Shown here one piece after another: positions 33,224 to 42,098 of a DNA stretch of 64,000 nt; within the stretch, counting starts at the first letter, position 1; each line of letters begins with the position of its first letter. The notes beneath the pieces are model-generated. The model was not told the origin of the DNA, did not search any database, and worked only from the letters and a program-made list of their open reading frames with translations. Made by a program: the position numbers and the translations under genes. Source of the stretch: Mycolicibacterium thermoresistibile (GTDB lineage Bacteria; Actinomycetota; Actinomycetes; Mycobacteriales; Mycobacteriaceae); assembly GCF_900187065.1 (NCBI RefSeq), contig NZ_LT906483.1, positions 744,001-808,000 on the forward strand, read 5' to 3'.

Positions 33224-34380
33224 GTGCGGAGATGAGCCCGAAAACCGACCCGGGCGCGGGGCCCGACGAAACCGATCTGCGCGAGCTCGCCGCGGTCGTC
33301 GACGAGCTGCTCGCCGAGGGGCGTGCGCACCGGGATTCGAGGCAGCACTCCGGCCGATCCACACAGGACGAATCGCTGTGGGATCAGGCGGTGTGGGAAG
33401 ACCTGGTGGACAACGGCTTCGCACACGTCGGCATCGCAGAGTCCGCGGGTGGCAGTGGCGGCGGACTCCGCGAAGCCGCCGTGCTGCTGCGCGCCGTCGG
33501 CCGGCACGCCGTGGCCGTCCCGCTGGCGGAGGTCGGCTTGGCCGGCTGGTTGCTGGAGACGTCCGGCGGCCGACTCGGTGACGGGCTCACCACGGTCGGC
33601 GCCGGAAATCTGGTCGCGACTCCGGCCGACGGTGGGGTGCGGGTGGTCGGTCGACTGACGAGGGTGGCGTTCGCCCGACAGGCCCGCACGGTCGTTGCGC
33701 TGGCGGCGCCGGCCCCGCATCGGCCGGAAACCGACGGAACCGAGAGCGCAACCCCCGAGCTGGTGGTGTCGATTCCGGTGGCGGACTGCCGGATCACGCC
33801 GGGGCGCAACGTCGCCGGTGAGGCGCGGGACGACCTCCTCGTCGACACGGTGTTGCCGTCGTCTGCGGCCGAGGCCGCGGTCATCGGTGCGGCCCGGGAG
33901 CTGCGCCTGCGGGGGGCACTGGCTCGGGCGGTGTCGAGCGCGGGGGCGATGTCCGGGCTGGTCAGCCAGACCAGCCAGTACGTCAGGGAACGTGAGCAGT
34001 TCGGTCGGCCCCTGGCCGCGTTCCAGGCGGTGCAGCAGAGCATGGCGCTGCTCGCCGCCGAGGCAGCGGCCGCCGGGACCGCGGCCGACGCCGCCGTCCG
34101 TATCTGCGCCGAACGCGGGTGCGCGTCGCCGGAGGCCGAGCTCGCGGTCGCGGCGGCGAAGGTCCGTACCGCCCAGGCCGCGACGGTGGGGGCGGCCACG
34201 GCCCACCAGATGCACGGTGCGATCGGTATGACCTACGAACACGCGTTGCGCCACACCACCTCCCGGCTGTGGTCCTGGCGCAGTGAATGGGGTGGGGAGA
34301 GAACGTGGGCCGATCAACTCGGCCAGCTGGCGATGAACGCCGGCGGCGCAGGCCTGTGGGATGCGCTGACCAAAGCCTGA
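33220..34380 (+). CDS. Acyl-CoA dehydrogenase-family subunit, beta-like (second pair)
   Basis: A 386-residue ACAD homologue with a degenerate middle domain rich in Ala/Thr and the C-terminal MHGAIGMTYEHALRHTTSR motif. The second half contains REREQFGRPLAAFQAVQQSMA, typical of the shorter partner chains. Expected partner: the ACAD at 32066. GTG start inside the upstream stop. Confidence 0.8.
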   Translation: MSAEMSPKTDPGAGPDETDLRELAAVVDELLAEGRAHRDSRQHSGRSTQDESLWDQAVWEDLVDNGFAHVGIAESAGGSGGGLREAAVLLRAVGRHAVAVPLAEVGLAGWLLETSGGRLGDGLTTVGAGNLVATPADGGVRVVGRLTRVAFARQARTVVALAAPAPHRPETDGTESATPELVVSIPVADCRITPGRNVAGEARDDLLVDTVLPSSAAEAAVIGAARELRLRGALARAVSSAGAMSGLVSQTSQYVREREQFGRPLAAFQAVQQSMALLAAEAAAAGTAADAAVRICAERGCASPEAELAVAAAKVRTAQAATVGAATAHQMHGAIGMTYEHALRHTTSRLWSWRSEWGGERTWADQLGQLAMNAGGAGLWDALTKA

Positions 34381-34389
34381 CACACCGAC

Positions 34390-34408
34390 GAGCCGGATGT
34401 GCCGGCTC
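34390..34408 (+). other. Small intercistronic hairpin before the SDR gene
   Basis: A 7-bp stem GAGCCGG/CCGGCTC with a 5-nt loop lies directly before AAGGAGG and the ATG at 34420. It is too short for a confident terminator and may tune expression or mRNA stability of the last gene. Confidence 0.3.
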
Positions 34409-34419
34409 AAGGAGGACAG

Positions 34420-35178
34420 ATGGAGAATCCGAATCTCTCGATGGCGGGGAAGGTCGCCCTCGTCACCGGTGGTAGCCGCGGACTCGGCCGCGCGATGACG
34501 CTGGGATTCGCGCGCGCGGGGGCCGACGTGATCATCGCGAGCCGAAAGTTCGACAGCTGCAAGGAACTCGCCACCGAGATCGAGCAGACCATCGGTCGCC
34601 GTGCCGTGCCCATCGCCGCGAACGTCGGCAACTGGGAGGATTGCGACGCGCTGTATCGCGCCGCCTATGAGGCCTTCCCCCGGGTCGACGTGCTGGTCAA
34701 CAACGCCGGGATGTCACCGCTGTACGACAAGCCCAGCGACGTCACCGAAGCGCTCTACGACAAGGTGCTCGGCGTCAATCTGCGCGGACCCTTCCGGTTG
34801 ACGGCATTGTTCGGGGAGCGCATGCAGGCCGACGGCGGCGGGTCGATCATCAACATCTCCAGCGTTTCCGGAGTGAACCCGGGTGCCAACGTGATTCCCT
34901 ACGGGGCGGCGAAGGCCGGTCTCAACTCGATCACCGTGTCATTCGCACGGGCGTACGGTCCCCGGGTGCGGGTCAACTGCATCATGGTCGGCCGGTTCCG
35001 CACCGACGTCGCCAAGTACTGGGACGAGGAGGCGACCGCGGCCGAGATCGAGCAGTACGCATTGCGCCGCATCGGTGAGCCGGATGAGGTGGTGGGGACG
35101 GCGCTGTATCTCGCCACCGATGCCAGCAGCTACACCACCGGTGCGATCCTGAGGGTCGATGGCGGCACACCGTACTGA
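34420..35178 (+). CDS. Short-chain dehydrogenase/reductase (beta-ketoacyl or alcohol dehydrogenase type)
   Basis: A 252-residue classical SDR with TGGSRGLGRA (NAD(P) loop), VLVNNAGMSPL, catalytic Ser in INISSVSGVNP, YGAAK, and the C-terminal TTGAILRVDGGTPY. It probably oxidises a hydroxyacyl-CoA or ring alcohol. The ATG at 34420 has GGAGG eight bases upstream. Last gene of the operon that starts at 28228; it converges on the crotonase with a strong terminator in between. Confidence 0.85.
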   Translation: MENPNLSMAGKVALVTGGSRGLGRAMTLGFARAGADVIIASRKFDSCKELATEIEQTIGRRAVPIAANVGNWEDCDALYRAAYEAFPRVDVLVNNAGMSPLYDKPSDVTEALYDKVLGVNLRGPFRLTALFGERMQADGGGSIINISSVSGVNPGANVIPYGAAKAGLNSITVSFARAYGPRVRVNCIMVGRFRTDVAKYWDEEATAAEIEQYALRRIGEPDEVVGTALYLATDASSYTTGAILRVDGGTPY

Positions 35179-35235
35179 TCCGTACTGATCCGCGACGATC
35201 CGTCGCCACCGGATCGTCGCATGGTCGCCAACAGC

Positions 35236-35267
35236 GGAACCGCCCCGGCGTTCACCGGGGCGGTTCC
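35236..35267. terminator. Intrinsic terminator between convergent genes
   Basis: A 13-bp stem (35236-35248 with 35255-35267), very GC-rich with a 6-nt loop and TCATTTTCT after it. It ends the ACAD/SDR operon and probably also the minus-strand crotonase. The stem core is nearly the same sequence as the terminator at 55596. Confidence 0.8.
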
Positions 35268-35274
35268 TCATTTT

Positions 35275-36066
35275 CTACCGGTTCCGCCAGAGCGGCATCC
35301 GCTTCTCGGCGAATGCTCGCGCACCCTCGGCGGCATCGGCGGAGCTGCGTACCGGGGCGACGATGTCCTCCTGGCGGGTGAACATCTCCGTGCGTGGCCA
35401 GTCGGGGGATTCCTCCACCACGCGCTTGGCGGCACGGATGGCCAGCGGGCCGTTGGCGGCGATGACGGCGGCCAGTTCGCGGGCGGTGCTGAGCGCGCTG
35501 CCGGGCGGGGTGAGCCGGTTGAGCAGCCCGAGTTCGGCGGCGCGTGCGGCTGTGACGGGTCGGCCGGTCAGGATCAGCTCCATCGCGAGGTGGTGGGGAA
35601 TCCGGCGCGGCAGCCGGAGCAGCCCGCCGCCGTTGGGGGTGAGCCCCCGGGTGACCTCGGGCAGGCTGAAGCGCGCGGACTCCGACGCCACGATGAGGTC
35701 GCAGGCCAGGACGATCTCGAAACCGCCACCCACGGCGGCTCCTTCGACCGCGGCGACGAGGGGTTTGGCCGGCGGCTGTTTGACGATTCCGGCGAACCCC
35801 CGCGGTTCGGGGCGGGGAACCTCGCCACGGGCGAACGCCTTGAGGTCCATGCCGGCGCAGAAGGAGCGCCCGTTGGCGGCGATGATTCCCACCCGCAGGT
35901 CGGGATCGTCGTCGAGGCGGTCGAGCGCGTCCGAGATCCGCTGCGCCATGTCGAGGTTGACGGCGTTGTGCACGTCGGGCCGGTTGAGGGTGATGGTCAG
36001 CACATGCGAGTCGGCCGAGACGAGGACCGGGTCGGTCGCTTGTCGGGCAGTGGTCGGGGCGGTCAT
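35275..36066 (-). CDS. Enoyl-CoA hydratase/isomerase (crotonase)
   Basis: A 263-residue crotonase. The oxyanion-hole segments are SFCAGMDLKAF and GAAVGGGFEIVLACD, with a catalytic-type Glu in FSLPEVTRGL. It hydrates or isomerises an enoyl-CoA. Its ATG overlaps the stop of a 63-bp SDR remnant with a good ribosome site, so translation may be coupled to that mini-frame. The promoter lies toward the operator at 36173. Confidence 0.87.
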   Translation of the reverse strand: MTAPTTARQATDPVLVSADSHVLTITLNRPDVHNAVNLDMAQRISDALDRLDDDPDLRVGIIAANGRSFCAGMDLKAFARGEVPRPEPRGFAGIVKQPPAKPLVAAVEGAAVGGGFEIVLACDLIVASESARFSLPEVTRGLTPNGGGLLRLPRRIPHHLAMELILTGRPVTAARAAELGLLNRLTPPGSALSTARELAAVIAANGPLAIRAAKRVVEESPDWPRTEMFTRQEDIVAPVRSSADAAEGARAFAEKRMPLWRNR

Positions 36067-36125
36067 CGGGACGCCGTCCGGATCATGTGGTCGAGTCGGA
36101 TGGTTTCACCGTCGGACATGCCGTT
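36063..36125 (-). pseudogene. C-terminal relic of an SDR gene (paralogue of the SDR at 55646)
   Basis: Read on the minus strand, this stretch encodes NGMSDGETIRLDHMIRTASR and a stop. The SDR at 55646 ends with NGMLNGETIRLDGAIRMAPR. The rest of the SDR is missing. The relic's stop codon overlaps the crotonase ATG, showing that an SDR once sat upstream of the crotonase. GAGGAGA followed by an ATG at 36120 could still allow translation of an 18-residue peptide that couples to the crotonase. Confidence 0.7.
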
Positions 36126-36172
36126 GTCTCCTCGATTCTGTGGATCAAAGGGTGGTCGTGCGCAATAATAAA

Positions 36173-36188
36173 CCTACGCAGTAGTATG
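36173..36188. promoter_or_regulatory. TetR-type palindromic operator, site 3
   Basis: CCTACGCAGTAGTATG, a good consensus match in the spacer shared by the crotonase (minus) and the flavin-dependent oxidoreductase (plus). Confidence 0.62.
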
Positions 36189-36239
36189 TCTATTGTTTGC
36201 GTGCGCAAGCACGCTCCCCGCGACACAGGAGGTGGCCTC

Positions 36240-37316
36240 GTGGTCGAGCGCAGCAGTGGCCCGGAAGGCGTCGAAAGACCGCGCGTCGAGGTGGGATTGG
36301 GTGCGCTCACCGCCCAGACGCGCAGCGGTACCGCCGCCGAGAGCACCGAGGCGCTCACGATGCTGCTCGACACCTGCGTGCTGGCCGAGGACGAGGGGCT
36401 TGACTCGGCGTGGGTGGCCGAACACCATTTCGCTGCGGACGGTTTCCTCTCGTCACCCATGACGGTGCTGGCCGCGCTGAGCCAACGGACCTCCCGCATC
36501 CGGTTGTCCACCAACGTCATGATCGGTCCCCTCTACGATCCGATCCGGCTCGCCGAGGACGCTGCGGTGGTCGATCAGCTCAGCCGCGGTCGGCTGATGC
36601 TGGGGCTCGGCCTCGGATACCGTGATGTCGAGTTCGCGGGCCTGGGCCGCCGGCGGCAGGAGCGGGGGCGTCGGCTCGACGATCTGATCAACGTGCTGCG
36701 CCAGGCCTGGTCGGGAAAGCCCGTCGAGCATCACGGACTGGGTACCTACAAGACGCCGCCCGTCACGCCGTTGCCGTTCCAGCAGGACGGCCCGCCGGTG
36801 CTGGTGGGCGCGTTCGCTGAAGCGGGCCTCAGGCGCGCGGTGCGACTCGGAAACGGCTGGTTGGCACCGGAACTCCGGCACTGGCGGGGGCTCGAGAAAC
36901 GGGTGGCGGCTCTTGGACTGGACTCCCGGACCGATCCGTTCCACGTGGCTGTGACCGTCAATGCCTTCGTCGCGGCGCGGGATGCCTGGGAGACGGTGCG
37001 TCCCGGTGTCGCGCATGTCGCGGGCCAGTACCGCAGTTGGCTTGTCGAGAGCGGCGATCTGCCCGCCCTCGAGGGCAAGGAATTCGAATACGAAGCCGAC
37101 GAGACCGGAAAGCCGCCGCAGTTCGTGGCGGGGACCCCCGAACAGTGCGTCGCGCAACTGCGGCCCTGGTGGCGGATTCTCGCCCGGCTGCCGGAGCACG
37201 TGCAGCCACATCTGATTCTCGGGATGACGTTCCCGGGTGTCTCGCGGGAGGCGACCTTCGAATCCGTACGGTTGCTGGCCCGCGAGGTGGTTCCGGCCCT
37301 GAACGCCGAGGAGTGA
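36240..37316 (+). CDS. LLM-class flavin-dependent oxidoreductase
   Basis: A 358-residue luciferase-like TIM-barrel monooxygenase/reductase with AEHHFAADGFLSSPMTVLAALSQ, IRLSTNVMIGPLYDPIRLAEDAAVVDQLS and a GLGYRDVEFAG loop. It should use FMN or F420 and might insert oxygen into a cyclic ketone or act on an activated acid. The preferred GTG start at 36240 has AGGAGG eight bases ahead; longer frames run through the operator. Confidence 0.78.
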   Translation: MVERSSGPEGVERPRVEVGLGALTAQTRSGTAAESTEALTMLLDTCVLAEDEGLDSAWVAEHHFAADGFLSSPMTVLAALSQRTSRIRLSTNVMIGPLYDPIRLAEDAAVVDQLSRGRLMLGLGLGYRDVEFAGLGRRRQERGRRLDDLINVLRQAWSGKPVEHHGLGTYKTPPVTPLPFQQDGPPVLVGAFAEAGLRRAVRLGNGWLAPELRHWRGLEKRVAALGLDSRTDPFHVAVTVNAFVAARDAWETVRPGVAHVAGQYRSWLVESGDLPALEGKEFEYEADETGKPPQFVAGTPEQCVAQLRPWWRILARLPEHVQPHLILGMTFPGVSREATFESVRLLAREVVPALNAEE

Positions 37317-37358
37317 AAATGCCGAGGGGTGAGATCCGGGACGACGGCTGTCGCGCGC

Positions 37359-38069
37359 TCAGCCGTCCGCCTCGGTCGGTCTGAGACCGCTGACCACGAA
37401 ATCGGCGATGGACGTGGCGATCCGGAATCGGTCTTCGTCCGTGTCGCCGCCCGGGTGGTACCACCTGCTCATCCAGTTCAGCGTCCCCAGAACAGCCTTG
37501 GCCATCAGGTAGGAGTCCGTTGCCTTGAACTCGCCGGATTCGATGCCCCGGGCGATCACCCGCTCGAACCGCGCCTCGTATTCGCGCCGGAGCGTGCGGA
37601 TCTCGTCGACGTCCTCCCTCGGAGTGCGTCCTTCGCTGGCGAGGTTCATCTCGGCGTGCTGACCGGCCAGCCGCAGGAAGGTCGGCTCGTTCAACATCAT
37701 CAGGGCATGGGCCCGGGCCATGCGGTGCAGCTTCTCGGACGCGGGAGCGTCGGAGTCCGATGCGTCGCGAATGCTGTCGAACGAGATCTCGAGGGCCCGC
37801 TTGTGGATACCGATGAAGATGTCGCCCTTGGTGCGGAAGTAGTGGTAGACACGACCTTTGGTGGCGTGGAGCCGGTCGGCGATATCGTCGATCGAGGTGG
37901 CGGCATAGCCGCGGGTGGTGAACGCCTCGGCTGCCGCCCGCAGCACCTCATTGCGGCCGGCGGACTGGCGGGCCGTCAGCCGGCGGCGCCGTGCCGAGTC
38001 GGCGACGGTGTCGGCGTCTGATTCACCGGTCAAGTCCCATCCCCTTCGAGCGGTAGTCGGACCGCCCAC
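37359..38069 (-). CDS. TetR-family repressor 1 of the catabolic regulon
   Basis: A TetR-type regulator of up to 236 residues. The N-terminal helix-turn-helix reads AFTTRGYAATSIDDIADRLH, then ATKGRVYHYFRTKG. A helical ligand-binding domain follows with WYHPGGD near its end. The HTH is almost identical to that of the TetR at 56582, so both should bind the same 16-bp palindrome. The annotated start is a GTG at 38069 without ribosome site; a TTG at 38033 with AAGGGG upstream is a plausible alternative (224 aa). An operator copy lies 15-30 bp upstream, suggesting autoregulation. The ligand may be a pathway CoA ester. Confidence 0.85.
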   Translation of the reverse strand: MGGPTTARRGWDLTGESDADTVADSARRRRLTARQSAGRNEVLRAAAEAFTTRGYAATSIDDIADRLHATKGRVYHYFRTKGDIFIGIHKRALEISFDSIRDASDSDAPASEKLHRMARAHALMMLNEPTFLRLAGQHAEMNLASEGRTPREDVDEIRTLRREYEARFERVIARGIESGEFKATDSYLMAKAVLGTLNWMSRWYHPGGDTDEDRFRIATSIADFVVSGLRPTEADG

Positions 38070-38083
38070 TCACGATAGCGCAA

Positions 38084-38099
38084 AGTACTACCCGGTAGG
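38084..38099. promoter_or_regulatory. TetR-type palindromic operator, site 4 (autoregulatory)
   Basis: On the minus strand it reads CCTACCGGGTAGTACT, matching the consensus except at the last positions. Located just upstream of the first tetR. Confidence 0.5.
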
Positions 38100-38227
38100 T
38101 CGTAGTCGTCGTCGGCGCTGCCCCGGGGGAGGGGAAACTGCAGGTCGTCAAGCACTGAACCGGCAGAAATGTGAACCAGATCACTATCTGTGTGATGTGA
38201 CACACTTCCGGTGCTACCGTTAAACAA

Positions 38228-38243
38228 CCTACTACGTAGTATC
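38228..38243. promoter_or_regulatory. TetR-type palindromic operator, site 5
   Basis: CCTACTACGTAGTATC, with a perfect inner TACTACGTAGTA-type symmetry. It lies 49 bp upstream of the CaiB-type gene start and controls the 38.3-44.3 kb unit. Confidence 0.62.
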
Positions 38244-38291
38244 TGGTGTTGGCCGCGGGAAATGAGACGGACCACATGGAGGTGGAGGCCG

Positions 38292-39527
38292 ATGGGTGAC
38301 CGGGCGGGTCGTTCCGTGCAGGTCCTCGAGGGAATCCGGGTGCTGGAGCTGTCCGGTTTTGCTTACGTGCCCTCCGCCGGAGCGATCCTGGCGGACTGGG
38401 GTGCGGACGTGATCAAGGTGGAGCATCCCGCGCACGGTGACCCGTCACGTGGGATCACCATCGGCGGGATCCCCCCTGGCACCGGCGGTTTCACCTTCAT
38501 GTGGGAATTGGCCAACCGGGGGAAGCGCTCGGTCGGGATCGACGTGTCCACCGACGATGGCCGCCGGCTCGTGCTCGAACTGGCGAAGTCGGCGGATGTG
38601 TTCCTCACCAGCTACCTGCCGGGCGTCCGGGAGAAGCTCCGTATCACCGAGGACGACATCCGCGGTGTGAACCCCTCGATCGTCTACGCAGTCGGGTCGG
38701 GTCAGGGCCACCACGGGCCGGAGAACGCGGCCGGCGGTTTCGATCAGACCTCGTTCTGGTATCGGACCGGCATGGCGTCGGCGCTCACCGAAGCGGGCGG
38801 GCATCCCCCCGAGCTGCCCGGTCCCGGCTTCGGGGATCTGTCCAGTGGGGTGGCGCTTGCCGGGGGGATCTCCGCGGCACTGCTGCACCGGGAACGGACC
38901 GGTGCGGGAGTGGCCGTGCACGGGTCGCTACTGGCCACCGGAATGTGGATGATGCAGCCCAGCATCGTCGCCACCGAGGTCACCGGTGAGCCCGAGTTCC
39001 GTTGGCTCGACCGGTTCGAGACGACCAACCCGCTGGTGAACTCCTACCGCACCGCCGACGGCCGATACATCGGTCTGACCGTGCTGCACGCCGACAAACA
39101 CTGGAGGGAATTCTGCGAGGCGATCGGACACCCCGAGCTGGCCGACGATGAGCGATTCGCCGACCACGACGCGCGAGCGGCCAACAGCGCTGCGTGCGTG
39201 AAGCTGCTCGACGAGATCTTCGCCACACGGACACTCGAACACTGGAAGGCCGTCCTGTCGGCCCAGGGCGCCCAGTGGGCGGTGATCCAGCAGTGCGCCG
39301 AAACGCGCAGCGATCCCCAGGTGGTGGCCAACGGCTATCTGCAGGCCGTCGATTACGGCGGCGGAAGGTCGATCTCGCTGGTTCCGGCGCCGGTGCAGTA
39401 CGGCGACGGGCCGCCCCGGCTCCGGCCGGCTCCCGAGCTGGGGGCCAACACCGAGGAGGTGCTGCTCGACAACGGTCTCGAATGGGAGGAGATCGAGCGC
39501 CTGAAGGATCAGCGGGTGATCACATGA
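38292..39527 (+). CDS. CaiB/BaiF-family CoA-transferase 1
   Basis: A 411-residue family III CoA-transferase (LEGIRVLELSGFAYVPSAGAILADWGADVIKVEHP, NRGKRSVGIDVSTDDGR, later GMWMMQPSIVATEV). It moves CoA between acids, here probably to load a pathway acid without ATP. The ATG at 38292 has GGTGGAGG upstream; the earlier in-frame ATG lies upstream of the operator and is unlikely. First gene of a unit with a SnoaL-like protein, transporter, porin and ligase. Confidence 0.87.
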   Translation: MGDRAGRSVQVLEGIRVLELSGFAYVPSAGAILADWGADVIKVEHPAHGDPSRGITIGGIPPGTGGFTFMWELANRGKRSVGIDVSTDDGRRLVLELAKSADVFLTSYLPGVREKLRITEDDIRGVNPSIVYAVGSGQGHHGPENAAGGFDQTSFWYRTGMASALTEAGGHPPELPGPGFGDLSSGVALAGGISAALLHRERTGAGVAVHGSLLATGMWMMQPSIVATEVTGEPEFRWLDRFETTNPLVNSYRTADGRYIGLTVLHADKHWREFCEAIGHPELADDERFADHDARAANSAACVKLLDEIFATRTLEHWKAVLSAQGAQWAVIQQCAETRSDPQVVANGYLQAVDYGGGRSISLVPAPVQYGDGPPRLRPAPELGANTEEVLLDNGLEWEEIERLKDQRVIT

Positions 39528-39584
39528 GCCGTGGGGGGCGCAGCGATCACCGGACAGTCCGGTCATGTCAACGAAGGAGTCCGT

Positions 39585-40019
39585 GTGGGTGGAATCACCA
39601 TCGTCCAGCGCGTCGACGAGATCCTCGATCGGGTACAGGAGTTCGACTTCGACGCGGTACTCGAGCTGTTCGCCGATGACGGGTGCCTGGAGCTGCCGTA
39701 CCGGCCGGGTGGGTACCCGACGGTGATGGCGGGACGCGCTGAGCTGAAGCGGTTCCTTCGGGTGATACCCAAGCTCTACGCGGAGGTGACCTTCGTCGAG
39801 CGCAACCACCTACCGACCAGCGATCCGGCGACGGTCGTCACCGAGTACCGCGGTGTCGGCAAGACCTGTGTCGGAAACGACTACGCCAATCGATACATCG
39901 CGTTGTTCGAGTTCGACGACAGCGGAAGGTGCACGCTCTGGCGGGAGTACTTCGACCCCACCGTGGTCACTGCCGCACTCACTCCGGCCGGCCGGGGTGA
40001 CGAGGCGTCGCGGGGATAG
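39585..40019 (+). CDS. SnoaL/NTF2-like fold protein
   Basis: A 144-residue protein of the SnoaL/ketosteroid-isomerase-like fold (VDEILDRVQEFDFDAVLELFADDGCLELPY, then FEFDDSGRCTLWREYFDP). Members bind small hydrophobic molecules; some isomerise or hydrolyse them, others have no known activity. GTG 39585 has AAGGAG upstream; the longer frame lacks one. Substrate unknown. Confidence 0.7.
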   Translation: MGGITIVQRVDEILDRVQEFDFDAVLELFADDGCLELPYRPGGYPTVMAGRAELKRFLRVIPKLYAEVTFVERNHLPTSDPATVVTEYRGVGKTCVGNDYANRYIALFEFDDSGRCTLWREYFDPTVVTAALTPAGRGDEASRG

Positions 40020-40069
40020 TCGGGCGTGGGCCGCTGGATGCGACGGAGGAAGCCTGTGCGGTCGGTGAC

Positions 40070-42010
40070 ATGCCGGTCCGAGTGGACAGCACGGAAGCCG
40101 TGATGGTGCACAACAGCGTATCGGCGAGTTCGCCGGCGGGCGCGGGCGTCGCCTCGGATGCGGGTTGGTCCGGGGGGCTGAACGTCGAGCTGGTCGGACT
40201 GACCCTGTCGGACGGGCGCCAGCTTCTCAGCGAGGTGTCGTTCACGGCCTGCCCCGGGTCGCTGACGGCGATCATAGGTCCGTCGGGCGCGGGCAAGACC
40301 ACGCTGGCCAACCTGGTCGCCGGAGTGGTCCGACCGACCACGGGGGCGGTGACATTCGACGGATACGACATCCATACCAACTATGCGGTGCTGCGGCGCA
40401 GGATCGGGCTGGTCCCACAGCGCGACGTGGTGCACCCGCTGCTGACGGTCAGGCAGGCGCTGCGCTACGCCGCCGAACTGCGGTTGCCGGAGGTCGGTCC
40501 CGCCGACCGGCAGCGGGCGGTGGACCGGGTGCTCGAGGAGCTCGAGCTGACCGACCACGCGCACACCAGGATGGCGGATCTGTCTGGCGGACAGCGGAAG
40601 CGGGCATCGGTGGCGATGGAGTTGCTCACCGAGCCGGCGTTGCTGATCCTCGACGAGCCGACGTCGGGACTGGACCCCGCACTCGACCGCCAGGTGATGA
40701 GCATGTTGCGGCGGTTGGCCGATGCGGGCCGGGTGGTACTGGTGGTCACCCACTGTCTGGCCTACCTCGACGTCTGCGACCGGGTGCTGTTCTTGACCTC
40801 CGCCGGGAAGACCGCGTACCACGGGCGCCCCGGCGGCATCGCCGAAGTGATGGGCACAAGCGACTGGGCCGAGATCTTCGCGCGGATCGGAGCCGACCCC
40901 GAAGCAGCCCACCGGCGGTTTCTCGCCCGGCAGAGCGCCGGGGACCGCCCGGCACAGACGCTGTGGCGTCGCGACACCGTGGCCCGCCGGCGGCCCCGGC
41001 GGCTCGGGCAGGTCTGGACGGTGGTGCGTCGGCAGTTGCGGCTCATCGTCGCCGACCGGGGGTACCTGCTGTTCCTGATCCTGATGCCGCACCTGCTGGG
41101 TGCGCTGACTCTGGTGGTGCCGGGTGACGTCGGTTTCGGTGTCGCCGACCCGAGTGGACCGGCTCCCAACGAGCCGGCGCAGCTGCTGATGCTGCTGAAC
41201 ATCAGCGCAGTCTTCATGGGAATGGCACTGACCATCCGAGACCTGGTGGGGGAACGCAACATCTTCCGGCGCGAACAGGCGGTCGGTCTGTCGGCGTCGG
41301 CCTATCTGACCGCGAAGGTTGTGGTGTACTGCGGTATCGCCGCCGCGCAGACGGCCGTGCTGACCGCGATCGTCGTCCTCGGCAAGGGAAGGCCCGACCG
41401 CGGCGCCCTGCTCCTCGGCCACCCCGTCGTGGAACTGTACGTGACGCTCGCGGTGACCGCGGCGGTGTCGGCCATCACCGGCTTGGCGCTGTCGGCCGCC
41501 GTCAGATCCCAGGATCAGATCCTGCCCGCGCTGGTGATCGCCGTGATGTTGTCGATCGTGTTCTCGGGTGGGCTGATCCCGGTCAGCGGCCGGTTCGGTC
41601 TGGACCATCTGTCTCGATTCGTCCCGGCCCGCTGGGGTTTCGCCGCCTCGGCGTCGACGACCGATCTGCTCAACGTCGCACCGCTGCTCCCCGCCCGGGA
41701 TGCGCTGTGGGTGCATGACACCGATCGATGGGTGACGAACATGGTGTTCCTGGTGGTGCTGGGCATCGCGCTGATCGGCGTCACCAGGTGGAGGATCCGG
41801 CTCAACGCCGTTCTGCGCAGTCCGCTACGGGCACGGACCACACCCAGTCGGGCCGGGAACCCGGACTGCGCGAAGCGCGACCCCCTGCACCGTCGACCGG
41901 GCCGGTGGCCGGTACCGGGGGAACGCTGGAATCCCATGGTGAACAGCGGGTTCGGCACTCTGCGCAGGTTCTTACCGCCCAGCCATCGGCACCGGACGAT
42001 ACCTGAGTGA
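40070..42010 (+). CDS. ABCG-type half-transporter
   Basis: A 646-residue ABC transporter with the nucleotide-binding domain first: GPSGAGKTT (Walker A), LSGGQRKR (signature), LLILDEPTSGLDP (Walker B) and an H-loop VVTHCLAYLD. A membrane domain follows with about six hydrophobic segments between residues 330 and 590. The C-terminal ~50 residues are basic and lack membrane segments. The order NBD-TMD is the ABCG arrangement, resembling mycobacterial Rv1747-like proteins but without the FHA domain. It probably dimerises. Transport of a lipid-like substrate or product is likely; direction unknown. No clear ribosome site at the annotated ATG; a later ATG (residue 12) could be used. Confidence 0.85.
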   Translation: MPVRVDSTEAVMVHNSVSASSPAGAGVASDAGWSGGLNVELVGLTLSDGRQLLSEVSFTACPGSLTAIIGPSGAGKTTLANLVAGVVRPTTGAVTFDGYDIHTNYAVLRRRIGLVPQRDVVHPLLTVRQALRYAAELRLPEVGPADRQRAVDRVLEELELTDHAHTRMADLSGGQRKRASVAMELLTEPALLILDEPTSGLDPALDRQVMSMLRRLADAGRVVLVVTHCLAYLDVCDRVLFLTSAGKTAYHGRPGGIAEVMGTSDWAEIFARIGADPEAAHRRFLARQSAGDRPAQTLWRRDTVARRRPRRLGQVWTVVRRQLRLIVADRGYLLFLILMPHLLGALTLVVPGDVGFGVADPSGPAPNEPAQLLMLLNISAVFMGMALTIRDLVGERNIFRREQAVGLSASAYLTAKVVVYCGIAAAQTAVLTAIVVLGKGRPDRGALLLGHPVVELYVTLAVTAAVSAITGLALSAAVRSQDQILPALVIAVMLSIVFSGGLIPVSGRFGLDHLSRFVPARWGFAASASTTDLLNVAPLLPARDALWVHDTDRWVTNMVFLVVLGIALIGVTRWRIRLNAVLRSPLRARTTPSRAGNPDCAKRDPLHRRPGRWPVPGERWNPMVNSGFGTLRRFLPPSHRHRTIPE

Positions 42011-42098
42011 CCAGCTCACATCACGAATCAAAGGCCCAGATCACGAACCAAAGGGCCAAACGGATCAAAGGCCCCGTAACGAAAACAGGGAGGAAAAT

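Noticed and set aside
39881..41716. 611-codon minus-strand open frame
   Set aside because: Antisense to the ABC transporter with all its motifs; composition is typical of a shadow frame.
42013..42075. Short tandem-like repeats (ATCAAAGGCCC type) considered as a CRISPR or iteron array
   Set aside because: Only about three degenerate units with irregular spacing; too few for either.
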